Below, one piece after another: positions 10,794 through 21,479 of a stretch of 64,000 nt of DNA; position 1 is the first letter of the stretch, and each line of letters begins with the position of its first letter. Location: positions 1,302,001 through 1,366,000 of the forward strand of contig JAQJVL010000157.1 in assembly GCA_035578905.1 (NCBI GenBank), in the 5' to 3' direction. This stretch comes from Stictocephala bisonia (Eukaryota; Arthropoda; Insecta; Hemiptera; Membracidae). Below the pieces are notes generated by a model. The model was not told where the DNA came from, searched no databases, and saw only the letters and a list, made by a program, of their open reading frames with translations. Made by a program: the position numbers and the translations under genes.

Positions 10794-11022
10794 AATGACT
10801 ACAAATACACTAAGACGAAAAGTAGCCATGTAAAAATTTCAGACCAGTCGTCCAGGTAGAAACTCGACTTTACGCAAACGGCCACTAGGAGGCACGAGCG
10901 CTCGCCCGCCTGCTCCCTGTCTTTCGGAGCAGCGCTCGTAGCGGCTGTTTGCGTAAGCTTCCCTCCCGCTTGTCTGAAAAATTCCCATAAGAACTTTTCG
11001 TCTTAGTGTATTTGTAGTCATT
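10794..11022. mobile_element. 229-bp MITE with 29-bp perfect terminal inverted repeats
   Basis: The terminal repeats at 10794-10822 and 10994-11022 are perfect inverted copies. Outside them, 10785-10793 (ACCGGCTCC) and 11023-11031 (GCCGGCTCC) form a 9-bp target duplication with one mismatch. A second inner inverted pair (TTACGCAAAC/GTTTGCGTAA) means most of the element can fold. There is no transposase. A 9-bp duplication would fit Mutator-like elements, but the superfamily call is an inference. Removing the element brings the LINE text FTLEPV and TESQ together. Confidence 0.85.
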
Positions 11023-11038
11023 GCCGGCTCCAATGTGA

Positions 11039-11498
11039 ACACACCCACCCACCCATACACGTAAAGTGGTATTGACCCACCCGCCCGCCGATACACGTAC
11101 AATGATTTTGACCTACATGCCCACCCATACACGTACAGTGGTATTGACCCACCCGCCCACCCATACACGTACAGTGATATTGACCCACCTGCCCGCCCAT
11201 ACACGTACAGTGATATTGACCCACCCGCCCACCCATACACGTACAATGAACTTTACCCATCCGCCCACCCATACACGTACAGTGGTATTAACCCACCCGC
11301 CCACCCATACACGTACAATGATATTTACCCATCCGCCCACCCATACACGTACAGTGGTATTGACCCACCTGCCCACGCATACACGTACAGTGGTATTGAG
11401 CCACCCACCCATACACGTACAGTGGTATTGACCCACCTGCCCACCCATACACGTACAGTCGTATTGACCCACCCGCCCATATACGTACAGTGGTATTG
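11039..11498. repeat. 36-bp minisatellite inside a LINE reading frame
   Basis: About 13 units, most of 36 bp and two of 32 bp, share ACCCACCCGCCCACCCATAC, then ACGTACAGTGGTATTG. Thirty-six is a multiple of three, so the repeat could expand without breaking the LINE frame, reading on the minus strand as a 12-residue repeat such as VYGWAGGSIPLY. The two 32-bp units now shift the frame. The array lies between two EPV codon triplets of the LINE linker. Related units recur at 35340-35442. Confidence 0.9.
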
Positions 11499-11733
11499 AC
11501 CGGCTCTGTAGGTGGCGTCGCCACCACCGGCGGCCCGGCGGAGGGAGGCAACGCGCTCGCTAACTTGTCTCCAACACTCACGGAATAATAGTTAAATGAG
11601 TTGGCTACCTCCCGCATCGACCGCTCGGTGATGTCTTCGCCCCGCAAAAAATGCTTAATTTGAAAAGGAGTCTTCCTCGACTTAACACCATTGAATTATT
11701 TTTTTATTTCCCAGAACTCTTTAGGATTACATT
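11499..11733 (-). pseudogene. Jockey-like LINE, linker between endonuclease and reverse transcriptase
   Basis: The minus frame reads CNPKEFWEIKK, a stop, FNGVKSRKTPFQIKHFLRGE, DITERSMREVANSFNYYSVS and VGDKLASALPPSAGPPV. This is the usual inter-domain linker of Jockey-type ORF2. Across the Gypsy insertion it joins KLSNCQ at 19808 onward to CNPKEFW here, so the two pieces were one gene. Confidence 0.8.
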
Positions 11734-13148
11734 TGAGACCCATCCCCCCCACCAAAGCTGGGAAGCGTGCCAACTGGGGGATGGCTCAAAACGAGTAAAG
11801 TGATGGGATCACGGGTGGCAGTTGGAGGGTCAAAATAACACTCGGCAGCTGAGCAAAACTAATTTATTACCAGGCAAGCAAGAAATTTAATAAATCAAAC
11901 ACGGCAGAAAGCCACAATATAAATAGGCAGAAGGCCACAACCCAATTCGCACTTAAATAATAACAAACACTAAAATTAACAAGATACTACACATTAATAA
12001 CAAACGCTATAAATACCACAAACTCTACAAATACCAAAATTGCCAAAAAAACAACTACATGGCCTATCTGCAGTTTAGCCTGAGACACCCCAAAACGTAA
12101 GCCAAATTAATTAACAATTTTAAAGTGAAAAAAATTTATAAAATTTTTGATAACCCCAAAATAACACCGGCAATTCAGCCCACATCCCTTGATTCCACCG
12201 TGCCAGGGAGTAAGCCGGAATCCCTGGGCAGCTCCGAATTAGAAGTTAAGTAAAAGTCCCATAATCCCCTTTTGGTGAGATAAAAATTAAACAATTTAAA
12301 AAAATATATATAACACGGTACCGTTTTAGTAAAAAGTCACTTCACGACCTCCATAATACAATGAACAAAAAATATAAATAACAATCACTAGGCCTAAACA
12401 TATAAATAAATAACATAACTTAACCATAGGGACCTAACAACTATAAAATCTAAAAAGATATAACAACAAATAAAACTAATTAATTAATAACAAGAAATAT
12501 AAATATAAATAAATATTAACACCCAAAAGTTCTTTTTGTATTTCAAGTTTTTCTTTCTTTAATAAAAAAAAATATATATATAAGTCCCCAATGGCTGTGT
12601 TGCATAAACTGTTTGTTTTAGGCCTAGCCCACATTAAATTGTTCCACCACCATTCTTTTCTTCTTTTTTTTCTTTATAGATATCACTGGTTTTTCTTGGT
12701 TTATTTTTTTATGTAAAAATTTCAATAGCAAAACCCCCAGCTCAGCCGCCGGGAAAACAAGATGGAAAACACTGACCTGAGAACAGGAGACTTATACCAC
12801 AAAGATGTAGAGCGGGTAGCGGGCGCCTCCAGGCTCCAACATGGTCCTCAGGCCAGGCTAGCAGTGCAGAATGGTCGGCAATCCCCGGACGGCAGGCCGA
12901 GGGTGAACCGTCCTACTCAAGGACCCTGGAGTTTTGGGAACCTTAGCCTAACATATTCTCGTGACGAACGGCTGCTGAGAACAAGTGAACAGACAGGCCA
13001 ACTTGACCGAAGCTGCTGGAACACGGAACGAAACGGAACTGGGCCAACGGCCACCAACGTACGCGAAACGCCGGGCAAAAGCGAATCTCAGGCAGCCCGG
13101 CAGACTACGATGAAAAAACGAAATGTACCGGTCTAAAGACCCGGTACA
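11734..13148 (-). repeat. 3' LTR of the Gypsy element
   Basis: 1415 bp, nearly identical to 18392-19803. Begins TGAGACCCATCC and ends GACCCGGTACA on the plus strand. It is AT-rich in its centre with a GC-rich end. Open frames read inside it on either strand are not genes. Confidence 0.95.
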
Positions 13149-13160
13149 ACCTCCCTCTGC
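13149..13160 (-). other. Polypurine tract of the Gypsy element
   Basis: On the minus strand GCAGAGGGAGGT directly abuts the 3' LTR, the position and composition expected for the plus-strand primer of reverse transcription. Confidence 0.8.
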
Positions 13161-13376
13161 AAAACTCAACACACCCAGGCAGGGGAAAACTCGGTACCTC
13201 AGGGAACCAAGAGGAAGAAGAAGAAACCTCCAAAGAGTGGTGCTCCAAGGACGCCAAAGAGAATCTAAGAGGGGAAACCCCTCGAACAGGGAGCAAACTA
13301 CCCTGACTGTCGGGCCCGACAAGAAAAAAAAGAGAGAGAGACTCTCTCAGAACAGCCACCTAGGGCGCAGAGGTGA

Positions 13377-16300
13377 TCAATCTCTTTGCCCCAAGGAACC
13401 CCCAGGAACACCAACTCCTGGATCAACCGTTCCCCGGAAAGCCTTAAGCTGGGACACATGGGCTTTCCTAAACACCCTGCCTGACTGGGGATCAACCAGC
13501 AGAGCAGTCACCGGTGACAAAAACCTGTCGATGCGGTGGGGACCAGACCACCGATAGCACAACTTTGCAGCTCTTCGTTCCGCGGCCGAACTGACCGGGT
13601 GAGCCTGACAAAGCACCAGATCTCCAACCTGAAAAGGGTTAGGAGTACGACCCTTATCATACCTCCTCCTCACTCTCTCTCTAGCACGTAGCAGGTTGCG
13701 CCGAGCAGCCCGCCACGTGGACACTACGTCAGTGGCACCTGGCGTAGGTAGAAGATCCTCTAGCCTCCACAAGTTGGACAAAGGGTTGTTAGGAGGGTAG
13801 CCATGTAGAATCTCGAAGGGAGTGGCATTGTGACTCTCATGCTTGGAAGAATTAAAAGCAAGCTGGAGCCAAGAGAGACTCTCATCCCAGGTGTTCTGCT
13901 TCTCAGCATGGAAAGTAATAAGGGCAGACCGAAGATTGCGGTTGAACCGCTCTGCATGAGAAGGCTGTGGGTAATAAGGAGAGGTAGTCACATGCCTGAT
14001 ACCATTGCCAAAACAGAACCTACGAAACTCGTGTGAGGTAAACTGGCTACCGTTGTCGGACACAAGAGTGGAAGGGACACCAAAGTGCTGGAAGAGTTGG
14101 GACTGGAGAGCACGGATGGTGAGCTTAGCCGTGGCACTCCGAAGTGGGAAAAGCCAAACGAACTTCGAGAAAGCATCCACACAAACAAGTAGGTAGGAGC
14201 TACCTGACTTGCTACGGGGAAAAGGACCCACGTAGTCGATGAACACCTTCTCAAAAGGACGCTCGGCCACCTCAGAAGATAACAACCCTAACCTTGCATT
14301 CTGACTAGGCTTGCTGAGAGAGCACAGGTGACAAGCCCGCACTCTGCCCGCAACATCCCGGTCCATGCCCTTCCAGATGAAGTACCTACGAATCTTAGCG
14401 ATGGTCTTATGAATGCCAAGATGACCGCCCACAAGGGAAGAGTGAAAATACTGAAAGACCATCGGTACTAGATGACTAGGCAGCACTACACGGGGTTCAC
14501 CCCTCTGTCGAGGACGGCAACAGAGTACCCCTTTGGACAGAAAATAGGGAGGGTGGGCACCTCCCTCTTGAAGCTCACCTAAGATGACTGACAGCTCGGG
14601 ATCTTTCTGCTGATGGGACAGTAGGTCGTCAAAAGCCAGAGGAAAATCCAGAAGAACAGCACCACAGTGAGCAACAGCCTCAGTCGGTGGATCACTGGGT
14701 TCGTGGTACATGCGGGAAAGAGCATCCACGATGACATTCTGGGTACCCCTAAGATGTTGGACTCGGAACTTAAAAGCAGAAATTTTGACCACCCAGCGAC
14801 CAATTTTCCCAAGCTGTCTGGGATGGGCAAGAAGCCAAGACAGTGCCTGATTGTCCGTCTCCAGCAAGAACTCAGCGTGTTCCAAGAAACGCCGAAACTT
14901 GTCCGTACCAAAGACAACAGCCAGACACTCTAACTCATAGATGGAAGAATCTTTCTGTTCCTGGTGAGACAACGTCCTCGAAGCAAAAGCGATGGGCTGC
15001 CTGACCCCATCAAACTCCTGAGAAAGAACAGCAGCAATGGCGGAGGAGGAGGCAGCAGTCTGAAGGATGAATTCTCTGCTGAAATCAGGCATACGCAGGA
15101 CAGGAGGTTGCATGATAGCCTCCTTGAGAGCATCAAAGGCAGTCTGCTGAGCTTGGCCCCACACAAAAGGGACACCTTTCTTCCGCAACTCGTTCAACGG
15201 GGCAGCAAGCTCGGCCACGTTAGGGATGAAGCGACGGTAAAAATTCACCATCCCCACAAAACGGGCAATCCCCTTGGCATCTCTGGGTGGAGGAAAATCC
15301 CGAATGCCCTGGGTCCTCGCAGGATCAATGCAGACGCCTCGAGAAGAGATAAGATGACCCAGAAAAGAAATCTCAGGACGAGCAAAAGTGACTTTCTCTG
15401 GATTGACGGTAAGGCCAGCTGATTTGAGGCGACTAAGAACTTCCTCCAGATGTTGCATGTGTTCCCCGAAAGTCTCACTGTAGACAAGAAGGTCGTCCAG
15501 GTAATTGAAGACAAACTTGAACTTCACATCATGGAAGATGGAATCAAGCAGACGAGTAAGAGTCTGGGCACCCACAGCAAGACCCATAGGAACCCTAGTG
15601 AACTGATAGAGATTCACGGGAACACAGAAGCTAGTCATGGGCCGTGATTCCTTCTTCAATGGAATCTGATGGTAGGCCTGGTTCAAATCGAAAACACTGA
15701 AAAACTTAGCCTTACCGAACCAATCAAACGCAGAATGCAAATCAGGCAGAGGTACCGAGTCAATAGCGACCTTAGCCTTGAGCCTCCGATAATCCATCAC
15801 AAGCCTAGACTTACCATTAGGCTTGGGCACAAGAAAAGCTGGACTGGCATAAGCAGAACGAGACGGTTCAATCACACCCTTGCTCAGAAGATCCTCAATC
15901 ATAGCCCTCATAACCTCCATCTTTGGGGGAGCAAGTTTGTACGGATGACTTCTAACTGGCTGAGAATCGGTGAGGTGGATCTCATACTCCAGAAGAGAAG
16001 TGACCCCAAGCTCCGGCGTAAGCACATCAGGAAACCGCAAACACAGCCTCCTAATGGCCTCCGCCTGCTCAGGGGGGAGATGACCAACCGGATCCACCTT
16101 GGGTTGTTCGGGCTCACAACCCACCTCTCTGACTGCAGGAGGGCAGTCAGAATCACCTACTAGAGGCACCAAAACTCGCCGATTAAACTTGAAAAATATC
16201 TGGCGCTTCTGGAGGTCAAGCACCATACCACTCTTAGAAATAAAGTCTGCCCCTAGGATACAAGAAACCGCCAGGTCCTTGGCAACAAGAAAACCCCACC

Positions 16301-17987
16301 TCCAGGAAAATCCTTCAATTTTAAAATGGAAAAACGCCTTTAGAATTATAGGAAGAGGAGTTTGGGATGCCGTCCAGCACGTGATAGAAGAAGGCTCGGT
16401 GTGCCTGACAAGTCCTAAGGCGTCAAGGGACTCAAAAAGAGAAAGGCTGATGATACTGCATGCCGAACCAGAATCAAGAAGGGCTCGACACACCGTACCA
16501 CCAAAAGAAACAAAAACGCCAGGACACACCGAGGTGACCGCACTAAGTCCCAGAGAAGCCATGCCAGCAAGGCCCGAAAAATCCCCGACACTCCGGCTAT
16601 GGGCACGTGTCAGAGGCAAATGGCCACGGTCAGTCGCAACAACGCGGGGAGCTACTGTGGAGGCAACCCCCCCACACTGAGCGTTTCCCGCCCCACGACC
16701 TCGAGCACGTGGACAGTCACGTCGAATGTGACCAGGTTGGCCACAAGCAAAACACACAACCGGGGGTCGAGAACCACGACCCTCCACTGGCTGACTCACA
16801 CCTACAGACATAGCCGGTCGACGGGTGGGGAGAGCACGATGACTCTCAGAATCCCTCCCTTGCTGGTCTGAGAACTGCACGCTGCGCGAAACAATGCACA
16901 GCTGATGCAGCTCCCGAAAAGTCGAAGGAACACCAGCAAAAACCAATCTGCACCGTTCTTCAGGCGAAATGCCATCCAGGATGACACGAACGGTGTCAGC
17001 TTCAGAAAGTGTGAGGCGCAACGCTTGACGAGCTTCCTTGACTGAAGAGACATAGGCTGCCAGAGACTCGCCCCTACCCTGCGACCGATAAAATCTGTCC
17101 ATGACCATCCTCTCCCTGAGTCGAATGGGAAGAAATGACGAAAGTAACTCTCGATGGAACGAGTCCACCGAGGCATCACTGGCCAAGACAGAACTCAGCA
17201 ACTCCCCAACGGGACTTCTGCAATAAGGGAAAACCAGACGAAGCAAGTCCCCAGCCTGCATGCCGGGCATCTCACTAAGTCTGAGAAAGGCCACCAGAAA
17301 CTTAAGAAGCTCCTCAGGATCCATCCCATCGATTACAGGGAGATTCTGGATCATGGGCGTGAGAGGGTTAGGTAGCTTGTGGTAGCTCAGCTGCAGAAGA
17401 GCAGGTGAACACAAAGAATAAGAAGGAGCAGCAGCTGGAGCCGAACCACAAGCAACCTCAACAGAAACGCCTGCAGGCTCAGAAGGAGCCTCAGGCACAG
17501 TGAGAGCCATTGTCTCAGCCTGCGGCCTCGACACATTAGGCGACAGCGCGAAATTAGGCCGCTGACCCAGACCCGTAGGAGTCGTGGAACCGGAGAGTGC
17601 CTGAAAAATCTCATCCAGCCTAGACACACTCTCCAAGATCCACGCCCTATCCGACGGTTCCAACCCCGGTGCCCGGTTGACCAGCCTTAAACGGGCAAGC
17701 AGATGCCCCAAACGTACAAGACGGCAGGCCCGGTCACGACCTACTGGAGGTTCAAACTGCAGATCTTCCAAAACCCCTTCCCAATCTTCCACCTTGCGCT
17801 TACAAACAGACAACTCATCCCCAACCTCCAGTAGATCAGACCAATCCACCGCCGTACCCGCGGACAACTGCTCCCGCAGCAACCTCCGGAGATTCAGAAC
17901 ATCACCCTCCGGAGTCACACCACGCGACCTCAACTCAAATATCAACTCCTCCTTGACTAGGAGCGCAACATTCTGCAGATATGCCAT
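13377..17987 (-). CDS. gag-pol: Gag-Pol polyprotein of the Ty3/Gypsy element
   Basis: 1536 residues from the ATG at 17987, which has a purine at -3 and G at +4; the open frame runs eight codons further up without an ATG. Domains in order: capsid-like Gag (about 200-375); CCHC knuckle CFACGQPGHIRRDC (412-425); aspartic protease LLDSGSA (D505); reverse transcriptase with FDLNQAY (D767) and YLDD (829-832); RNase H (about 965-1095); integrase zinc finger (H1182, H1189, C1219, C1222); integrase core (D1251, D1311, E1346); and a C-terminal integrase tail. Gag and Pol share one frame without a shift. RNase H carries Ala at 978, in QTAAS, where the family has its first catalytic Asp; E1018, D1045 and D1088 remain. 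The element makes its cDNA in cytoplasmic particles and integrates it in the nucleus. The clade was not assigned. Confidence 0.95.
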   Translation of the reverse strand: MAYLQNVALLVKEELIFELRSRGVTPEGDVLNLRRLLREQLSAGTAVDWSDLLEVGDELSVCKRKVEDWEGVLEDLQFEPPVGRDRACRLVRLGHLLARLRLVNRAPGLEPSDRAWILESVSRLDEIFQALSGSTTPTGLGQRPNFALSPNVSRPQAETMALTVPEAPSEPAGVSVEVACGSAPAAAPSYSLCSPALLQLSYHKLPNPLTPMIQNLPVIDGMDPEELLKFLVAFLRLSEMPGMQAGDLLRLVFPYCRSPVGELLSSVLASDASVDSFHRELLSSFLPIRLRERMVMDRFYRSQGRGESLAAYVSSVKEARQALRLTLSEADTVRVILDGISPEERCRLVFAGVPSTFRELHQLCIVSRSVQFSDQQGRDSESHRALPTRRPAMSVGVSQPVEGRGSRPPVVCFACGQPGHIRRDCPRARGRGAGNAQCGGVASTVAPRVVATDRGHLPLTRAHSRSVGDFSGLAGMASLGLSAVTSVCPGVFVSFGGTVCRALLDSGSACSIISLSLFESLDALGLVRHTEPSSITCWTASQTPLPIILKAFFHFKIEGFSWRWGFLVAKDLAVSCILGADFISKSGMVLDLQKRQIFFKFNRRVLVPLVGDSDCPPAVREVGCEPEQPKVDPVGHLPPEQAEAIRRLCLRFPDVLTPELGVTSLLEYEIHLTDSQPVRSHPYKLAPPKMEVMRAMIEDLLSKGVIEPSRSAYASPAFLVPKPNGKSRLVMDYRRLKAKVAIDSVPLPDLHSAFDWFGKAKFFSVFDLNQAYHQIPLKKESRPMTSFCVPVNLYQFTRVPMGLAVGAQTLTRLLDSIFHDVKFKFVFNYLDDLLVYSETFGEHMQHLEEVLSRLKSAGLTVNPEKVTFARPEISFLGHLISSRGVCIDPARTQGIRDFPPPRDAKGIARFVGMVNFYRRFIPNVAELAAPLNELRKKGVPFVWGQAQQTAFDALKEAIMQPPVLRMPDFSREFILQTAASSSAIAAVLSQEFDGVRQPIAFASRTLSHQEQKDSSIYELECLAVVFGTDKFRRFLEHAEFLLETDNQALSWLLAHPRQLGKIGRWVVKISAFKFRVQHLRGTQNVIVDALSRMYHEPSDPPTEAVAHCGAVLLDFPLAFDDLLSHQQKDPELSVILGELQEGGAHPPYFLSKGVLCCRPRQRGEPRVVLPSHLVPMVFQYFHSSLVGGHLGIHKTIAKIRRYFIWKGMDRDVAGRVRACHLCSLSKPSQNARLGLLSSEVAERPFEKVFIDYVGPFPRSKSGSSYLLVCVDAFSKFVWLFPLRSATAKLTIRALQSQLFQHFGVPSTLVSDNGSQFTSHEFRRFCFGNGIRHVTTSPYYPQPSHAERFNRNLRSALITFHAEKQNTWDESLSWLQLAFNSSKHESHNATPFEILHGYPPNNPLSNLWRLEDLLPTPGATDVVSTWRAARRNLLRARERVRRRYDKGRTPNPFQVGDLVLCQAHPVSSAAERRAAKLCYRWSGPHRIDRFLSPVTALLVDPQSGRVFRKAHVSQLKAFRGTVDPGVGVPGGSLGQRD

Positions 17988-18321
17988 CTCGCAAAACAAA
18001 ATTTTCAACAATACACAAAAACGACAACTCCAGGGTCCAAGACGAACAAAACCCTCAGCCTACCGAGCCACTGCCGACCACTCCAATCCACCCATGAAAC
18101 CCATTCAACAAAGTAACCAAGCGGATTGCCTAGTTTTTTTTTTTTTTTTTTAATATATATAAGTTAAATTATTTATTTGGTTTTTTTTTCTTTTTAAATA
18201 ATTATTTATTTGTTCCTTTATTTTTTTTTTTTTTACGTATTACCAAAACACCTTGACGGTAGGTCGGCCAACCATGGCCTACTAACAGACAAACACCCAC
18301 CGTCAACAACCAAGAGAGAAT

Positions 18322-18369
<48 letters not shown>

Positions 18370-18371
18370 GC
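17988..18371 (-). other. 5' leader of the Gypsy element with long homopolymer runs
   Basis: It lies between the primer-binding site and the gag start. On the plus strand it holds a 44-base T run (18324-18367) and shorter T runs near 18134-18152, 18181-18190 and 18221-18234. In the transcript these are poly(A) tracts. No upstream gene. Confidence 0.7.
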
Positions 18372-18389
18372 AACCACGCTCTGCTACCA
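18372..18389 (-). other. Primer-binding site, probably initiator methionine tRNA
   Basis: Two bases inside the 5' LTR, the minus strand begins TGGTAGCAGAGCGTGGTT. This is the complement of a tRNA 3' end finishing CTCTGCTACCA. That acceptor end agrees with the animal initiator Met tRNA stem (AGCAGAG/CTCTGCT). The tRNA identity is from memory of that stem and should be checked against the host tRNA set. Confidence 0.75.
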
Positions 18390-18391
18390 AT

Positions 18392-19803
18392 TGAGACCCA
18401 TCCCCCCCACCAAAGCTGGGAAGCGTGCCAACTGGGGGATGGCTCAAAACGAGTAAAGTGATGGGATCACGGGTGGCAGTTGGAGGGTCAAAATAACACT
18501 CGGCAGCTGAGCAAAACTAATTTATTACCAGGCAAGCAAGAAATTTAATAAATCAAACACGGCAGAAAGCCACAATATAAATAGGCAGAAGGCCACAACC
18601 CAATTCGCACTTAAATAATAACAAACACTAAATTTAACAAGATACTACACATTAATAACAAACGCTATAAATACCACAAACTCTACAAATACCAAAATTG
18701 CCAAAAAAACAACTACATGGCCTATCTGCAGTTTAGCCTGAGACACCCCAAAACGTAAGCCAAATTAATTAACAATTTTAAAGTGAAAAAAATTTATAAA
18801 ATTTTTGATAACCCCAAAATAACACCGGCAATTCAGCCCACATCCCTTGATTCCACCGGGCCAGCGAGTAAGCCGGAATCCCTGGGCAGCTCCGAATTAG
18901 AAGTTAAGTAAAAGTCCCATAATCCCCTTTTGGTGAGATAAAAATTAAACAATTTAAAAAAATATATATAACACGGTACCGTTTTAGTAAAAAGTCACTT
19001 CACGACCTCCATAATACAATGAACAAAAAAATATAAATAACAATCACTAGGCCTAAACATATAAATAAATAACATAACTTAACCATAGGGACCTAACAAC
19101 TATAAAATCTAAAAAGATATAACAACAAATAAAACTAATTAATTAATAACAAGAAATATAAATATAAATAAATATTAACACCCAAAAGTTCTTTTTGTAT
19201 TTCAAGTTTTTCTTTCTTTAATAAAAAAAAAATATATAAGTCCCCAATGGCTGTGTTGCATAAACTGTTTGTTTTAGGCCTAGCCCACATTAAATTGTTC
19301 CACCACCATTCTTTTCTTCTTTTTTTTCTTTATAGATATCACTGGTTTTTCTTGGTTTATTTTTTTATGTAAAAATTTCAACAGCAAAACCCCCAGCTCA
19401 GCCGCCGGGAAAACAAGATGGAAAACACTGACCTGAGAACAGGAGACTTATACCACAAAGATGTAGAGCGGGTAACGGGCGACTCCAGGCTCCAACATGG
19501 TCCTCAGGCCAGGCTAGCAGTGCAGAAGGTCGGCAATTCCCCGACGGCAGGCCGAGGGTGAAACGTCCTACTCAAGGACCCTGGAGTTTTGGGAACCTTA
19601 GCCTAACATATTCTCGTGACGAACGGCTGCTGAGAACAAGTGAACAGACAGGCCAACTTGACCGAAGCTGCTGGAACACGGAACGAAACGGAACTGGGCC
19701 AACGGCCACCAACGTACGTGAAACGCCGGGCAAAAGCGAATCTCAGGCAGCCCGGCAGACTACGATGAAAAAACGAAATGTACCGGTCTAAAGACCCGGT
19801 ACA
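18392..19803 (-). repeat. 5' LTR of the Gypsy element
   Basis: 1412 bp, the upstream LTR for the minus-strand transcript and so the promoter-bearing copy. Differences from the other LTR include single bases around 18632, 18860-18866, 19381 and 19474-19482, and small indels near 19030, 19225 and 19528. Confidence 0.95.
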
Positions 19804-19807
19804 CATT

Positions 19808-20830
19808 GACAGTTAGAAAGTTTGTCTCTAAAATACATGGATTTGGCTCTTTTTATTACAGCGTTTAGATGGTTTCGATAACGGATGTAATTTAATCTAG
19901 CAGCCAAGTAAAAGGGTTTTTATCATAATTTTGCTCAATTTATCTCTCTGTCAAATCATTTTATCAAATTAACAGTAATCCAAGGTTAAAGTTTTGTTAA
20001 CGAGAGTTTTTATTTAAATTTTTTTGTGGTTAGTATTTTTATTGCCAGTGCAACAGTCGTTAACATCTTGCAGAGTCAGGACATGATCCCACGACTGAGC
20101 CTCAATAAGTCTCCCTAACACCTCGTAGTCTAAGTAAGGTAGGCTGTTTGACCGAGTCGGTGTGTGTCATTTTAGTGTCTAGTTTAATGTTCGACGCCAC
20201 AGCAAAACGGTCAGTTATTGATGTCTGCAGCACCGTTGATATGACGGCAGTGGCCTCCCAGTGAAAATATGATCAGGACAGTTTTAGACGTTGCCTCCAC
20301 CCGAGTGGGCTTATCAACACAGCTGACAAAACCTACACTGTATAGTAAATTTATGTACATTTCTTTTACTGGATCGTTATAGTTTTCTGGTATTATACCG
20401 ATATTCGTATCTCATATGAACACCCGATTCGTATGCCTAGTGCTGTTACTGTTGTTGTAGTAGTCAGTCAGGTCAGATAAGAAATATTACAGTCCATTGA
20501 GGGACTTCTGTAGACCGCCAGAATACTGTAATGGCGTCCGTTAAGTGTAATGTTCAGTTAAAGCCCAGTATTGTCAGCCATCTTTACTCCTTTGATAGTT
20601 GACTCTAAGTTATTTTTAAAGTAGATAATAATGGTCTCATTTCTATTCCAAGTATTGCTTGTACAGTAAATATCGTAACCGTCCAGTCCAGCCAATGTCT
20701 CGTGTTTGTCCGTCCGTGTCTCGCTCAAAACAATAACATCAACATCCACAAGTAAACATTCTAGTAATACTAACAAAGGATCAACATTTTTATACTTTAA
20801 CAATGAATATTGATACACAATTATTGATGC
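19808..20830 (-). pseudogene. Jockey-like LINE, endonuclease domain and start of the linker
   Basis: The frame at 20558-20818 reads LLKYKNVDPLLVLLECLLVD, VIVLSETRTDKHE and GLDGYDIYCTS, the N-terminal half of an AP-type endonuclease with its E in SET. Further down come INLLYSVGFVSCVDKPTRVE (about 20300-20360) and, next to the Gypsy element, NYIRYRNHLNAVIKRAKSMY and FRDKLSNCQ. Stops and frameshifts occur between them. It is the 5' part of the LINE continued at 11499-11733 and 10480-10793. The endonuclease nicks DNA for target-primed reverse transcription; this copy is dead. Confidence 0.8.
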
Positions 20831-21479
20831 ACAATTTTTAGACTCATGTAATTATCGTTTGTTGTAAATAGTCCCATAAGTTTAGTAGAACAGTCAATAG
20901 TTTCACAGGTTATAGTTCTGTCATTAGTATAGTTCAAAGCATCGTTAATCAGTACCATAAACATAAAATAGAAACCCACTCCCTCCTGCCTGTCAGTTTA
21001 GTTTCTTTGGAGGAGTTGAAAAGCCTCGGTAGTGAAAAGAAAAAAATTTAAATTAAATATATATAGTCCGATAATATGGCTGCCAACTTGAAGCCAATTA
21101 TCTCAAGCTATAAATATATACAACGTATTTTTTTTAATAATCTATTTTAGGGTCCTCTGAACCCAAAAAGTGTTTTTTCGAAAAAAAACTTTTAATGTCT
21201 TTCCGTATCTGTGTATGTCTGTGTGTATGTGCACTTCACTGGAGACCAAACGGATGGATAGATTTTTATTAAATTTGGAATATATTTGTATTCAGCCAAT
21301 ATCTCCAGACTATTTTTTTTACTTTCATAAAATTTTAGTTTTTGATTTTTTTTTTTTATTTTTATGGGCAAAAACATACAAAAATGGAAATGTATCAAAA
21401 ACGGCTCTAGAGATTTTCATTAAATTTTCAGGAAAGATATGAATTACAATTTAAAATATTTTAGTAAAAACCGCACGTC
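20831..21479. other. AT-rich non-coding stretch
   Basis: No gene. Around 21190-21310 the text CTGTGTGTATGTGC-CTTC and AAACGGATGGATAGATTTTT resembles wording seen in dispersed arthropod repeats, and loosely the arms at 28041-29968. No family assigned. Confidence 0.4.

Larger units (their letters stand above)
11734..19803 (-). mobile_element. Full-length, young Ty3/Gypsy LTR retrotransposon
   Basis: The 8070-bp element has two LTRs of about 1.41 kb starting TG and ending CA. It has a 4-bp target duplication CATT (11730-11733 and 19804-19807), a primer-binding site, a polypurine tract, and a single gag-pol frame; no env-like frame is seen. Transcription runs on the minus strand, so 18392-19803 is the 5' LTR. 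By eye the LTRs differ at roughly nine bases plus a few small indels, well under one percent, which points to recent insertion. It landed in a Jockey-like LINE in the same orientation. Confidence 0.95.

Noticed and set aside
11018..11472. Cys- and Trp-rich small proteins on both strands
   Set aside because: Translations of the 36-bp minisatellite; only the LINE-frame reading has a history.
12762..13359. Frames in the LTR and adjoining region (124-144 codons)
   Set aside because: They overlap the LTR on both strands, part of them repeats in the other LTR with a truncation, and none shows a protein family.
13123..17629. Many plus-strand and offset minus-strand frames of 60-190 codons within the Gypsy body
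   Set aside because: Antisense or shifted shadows of gag-pol without family features.
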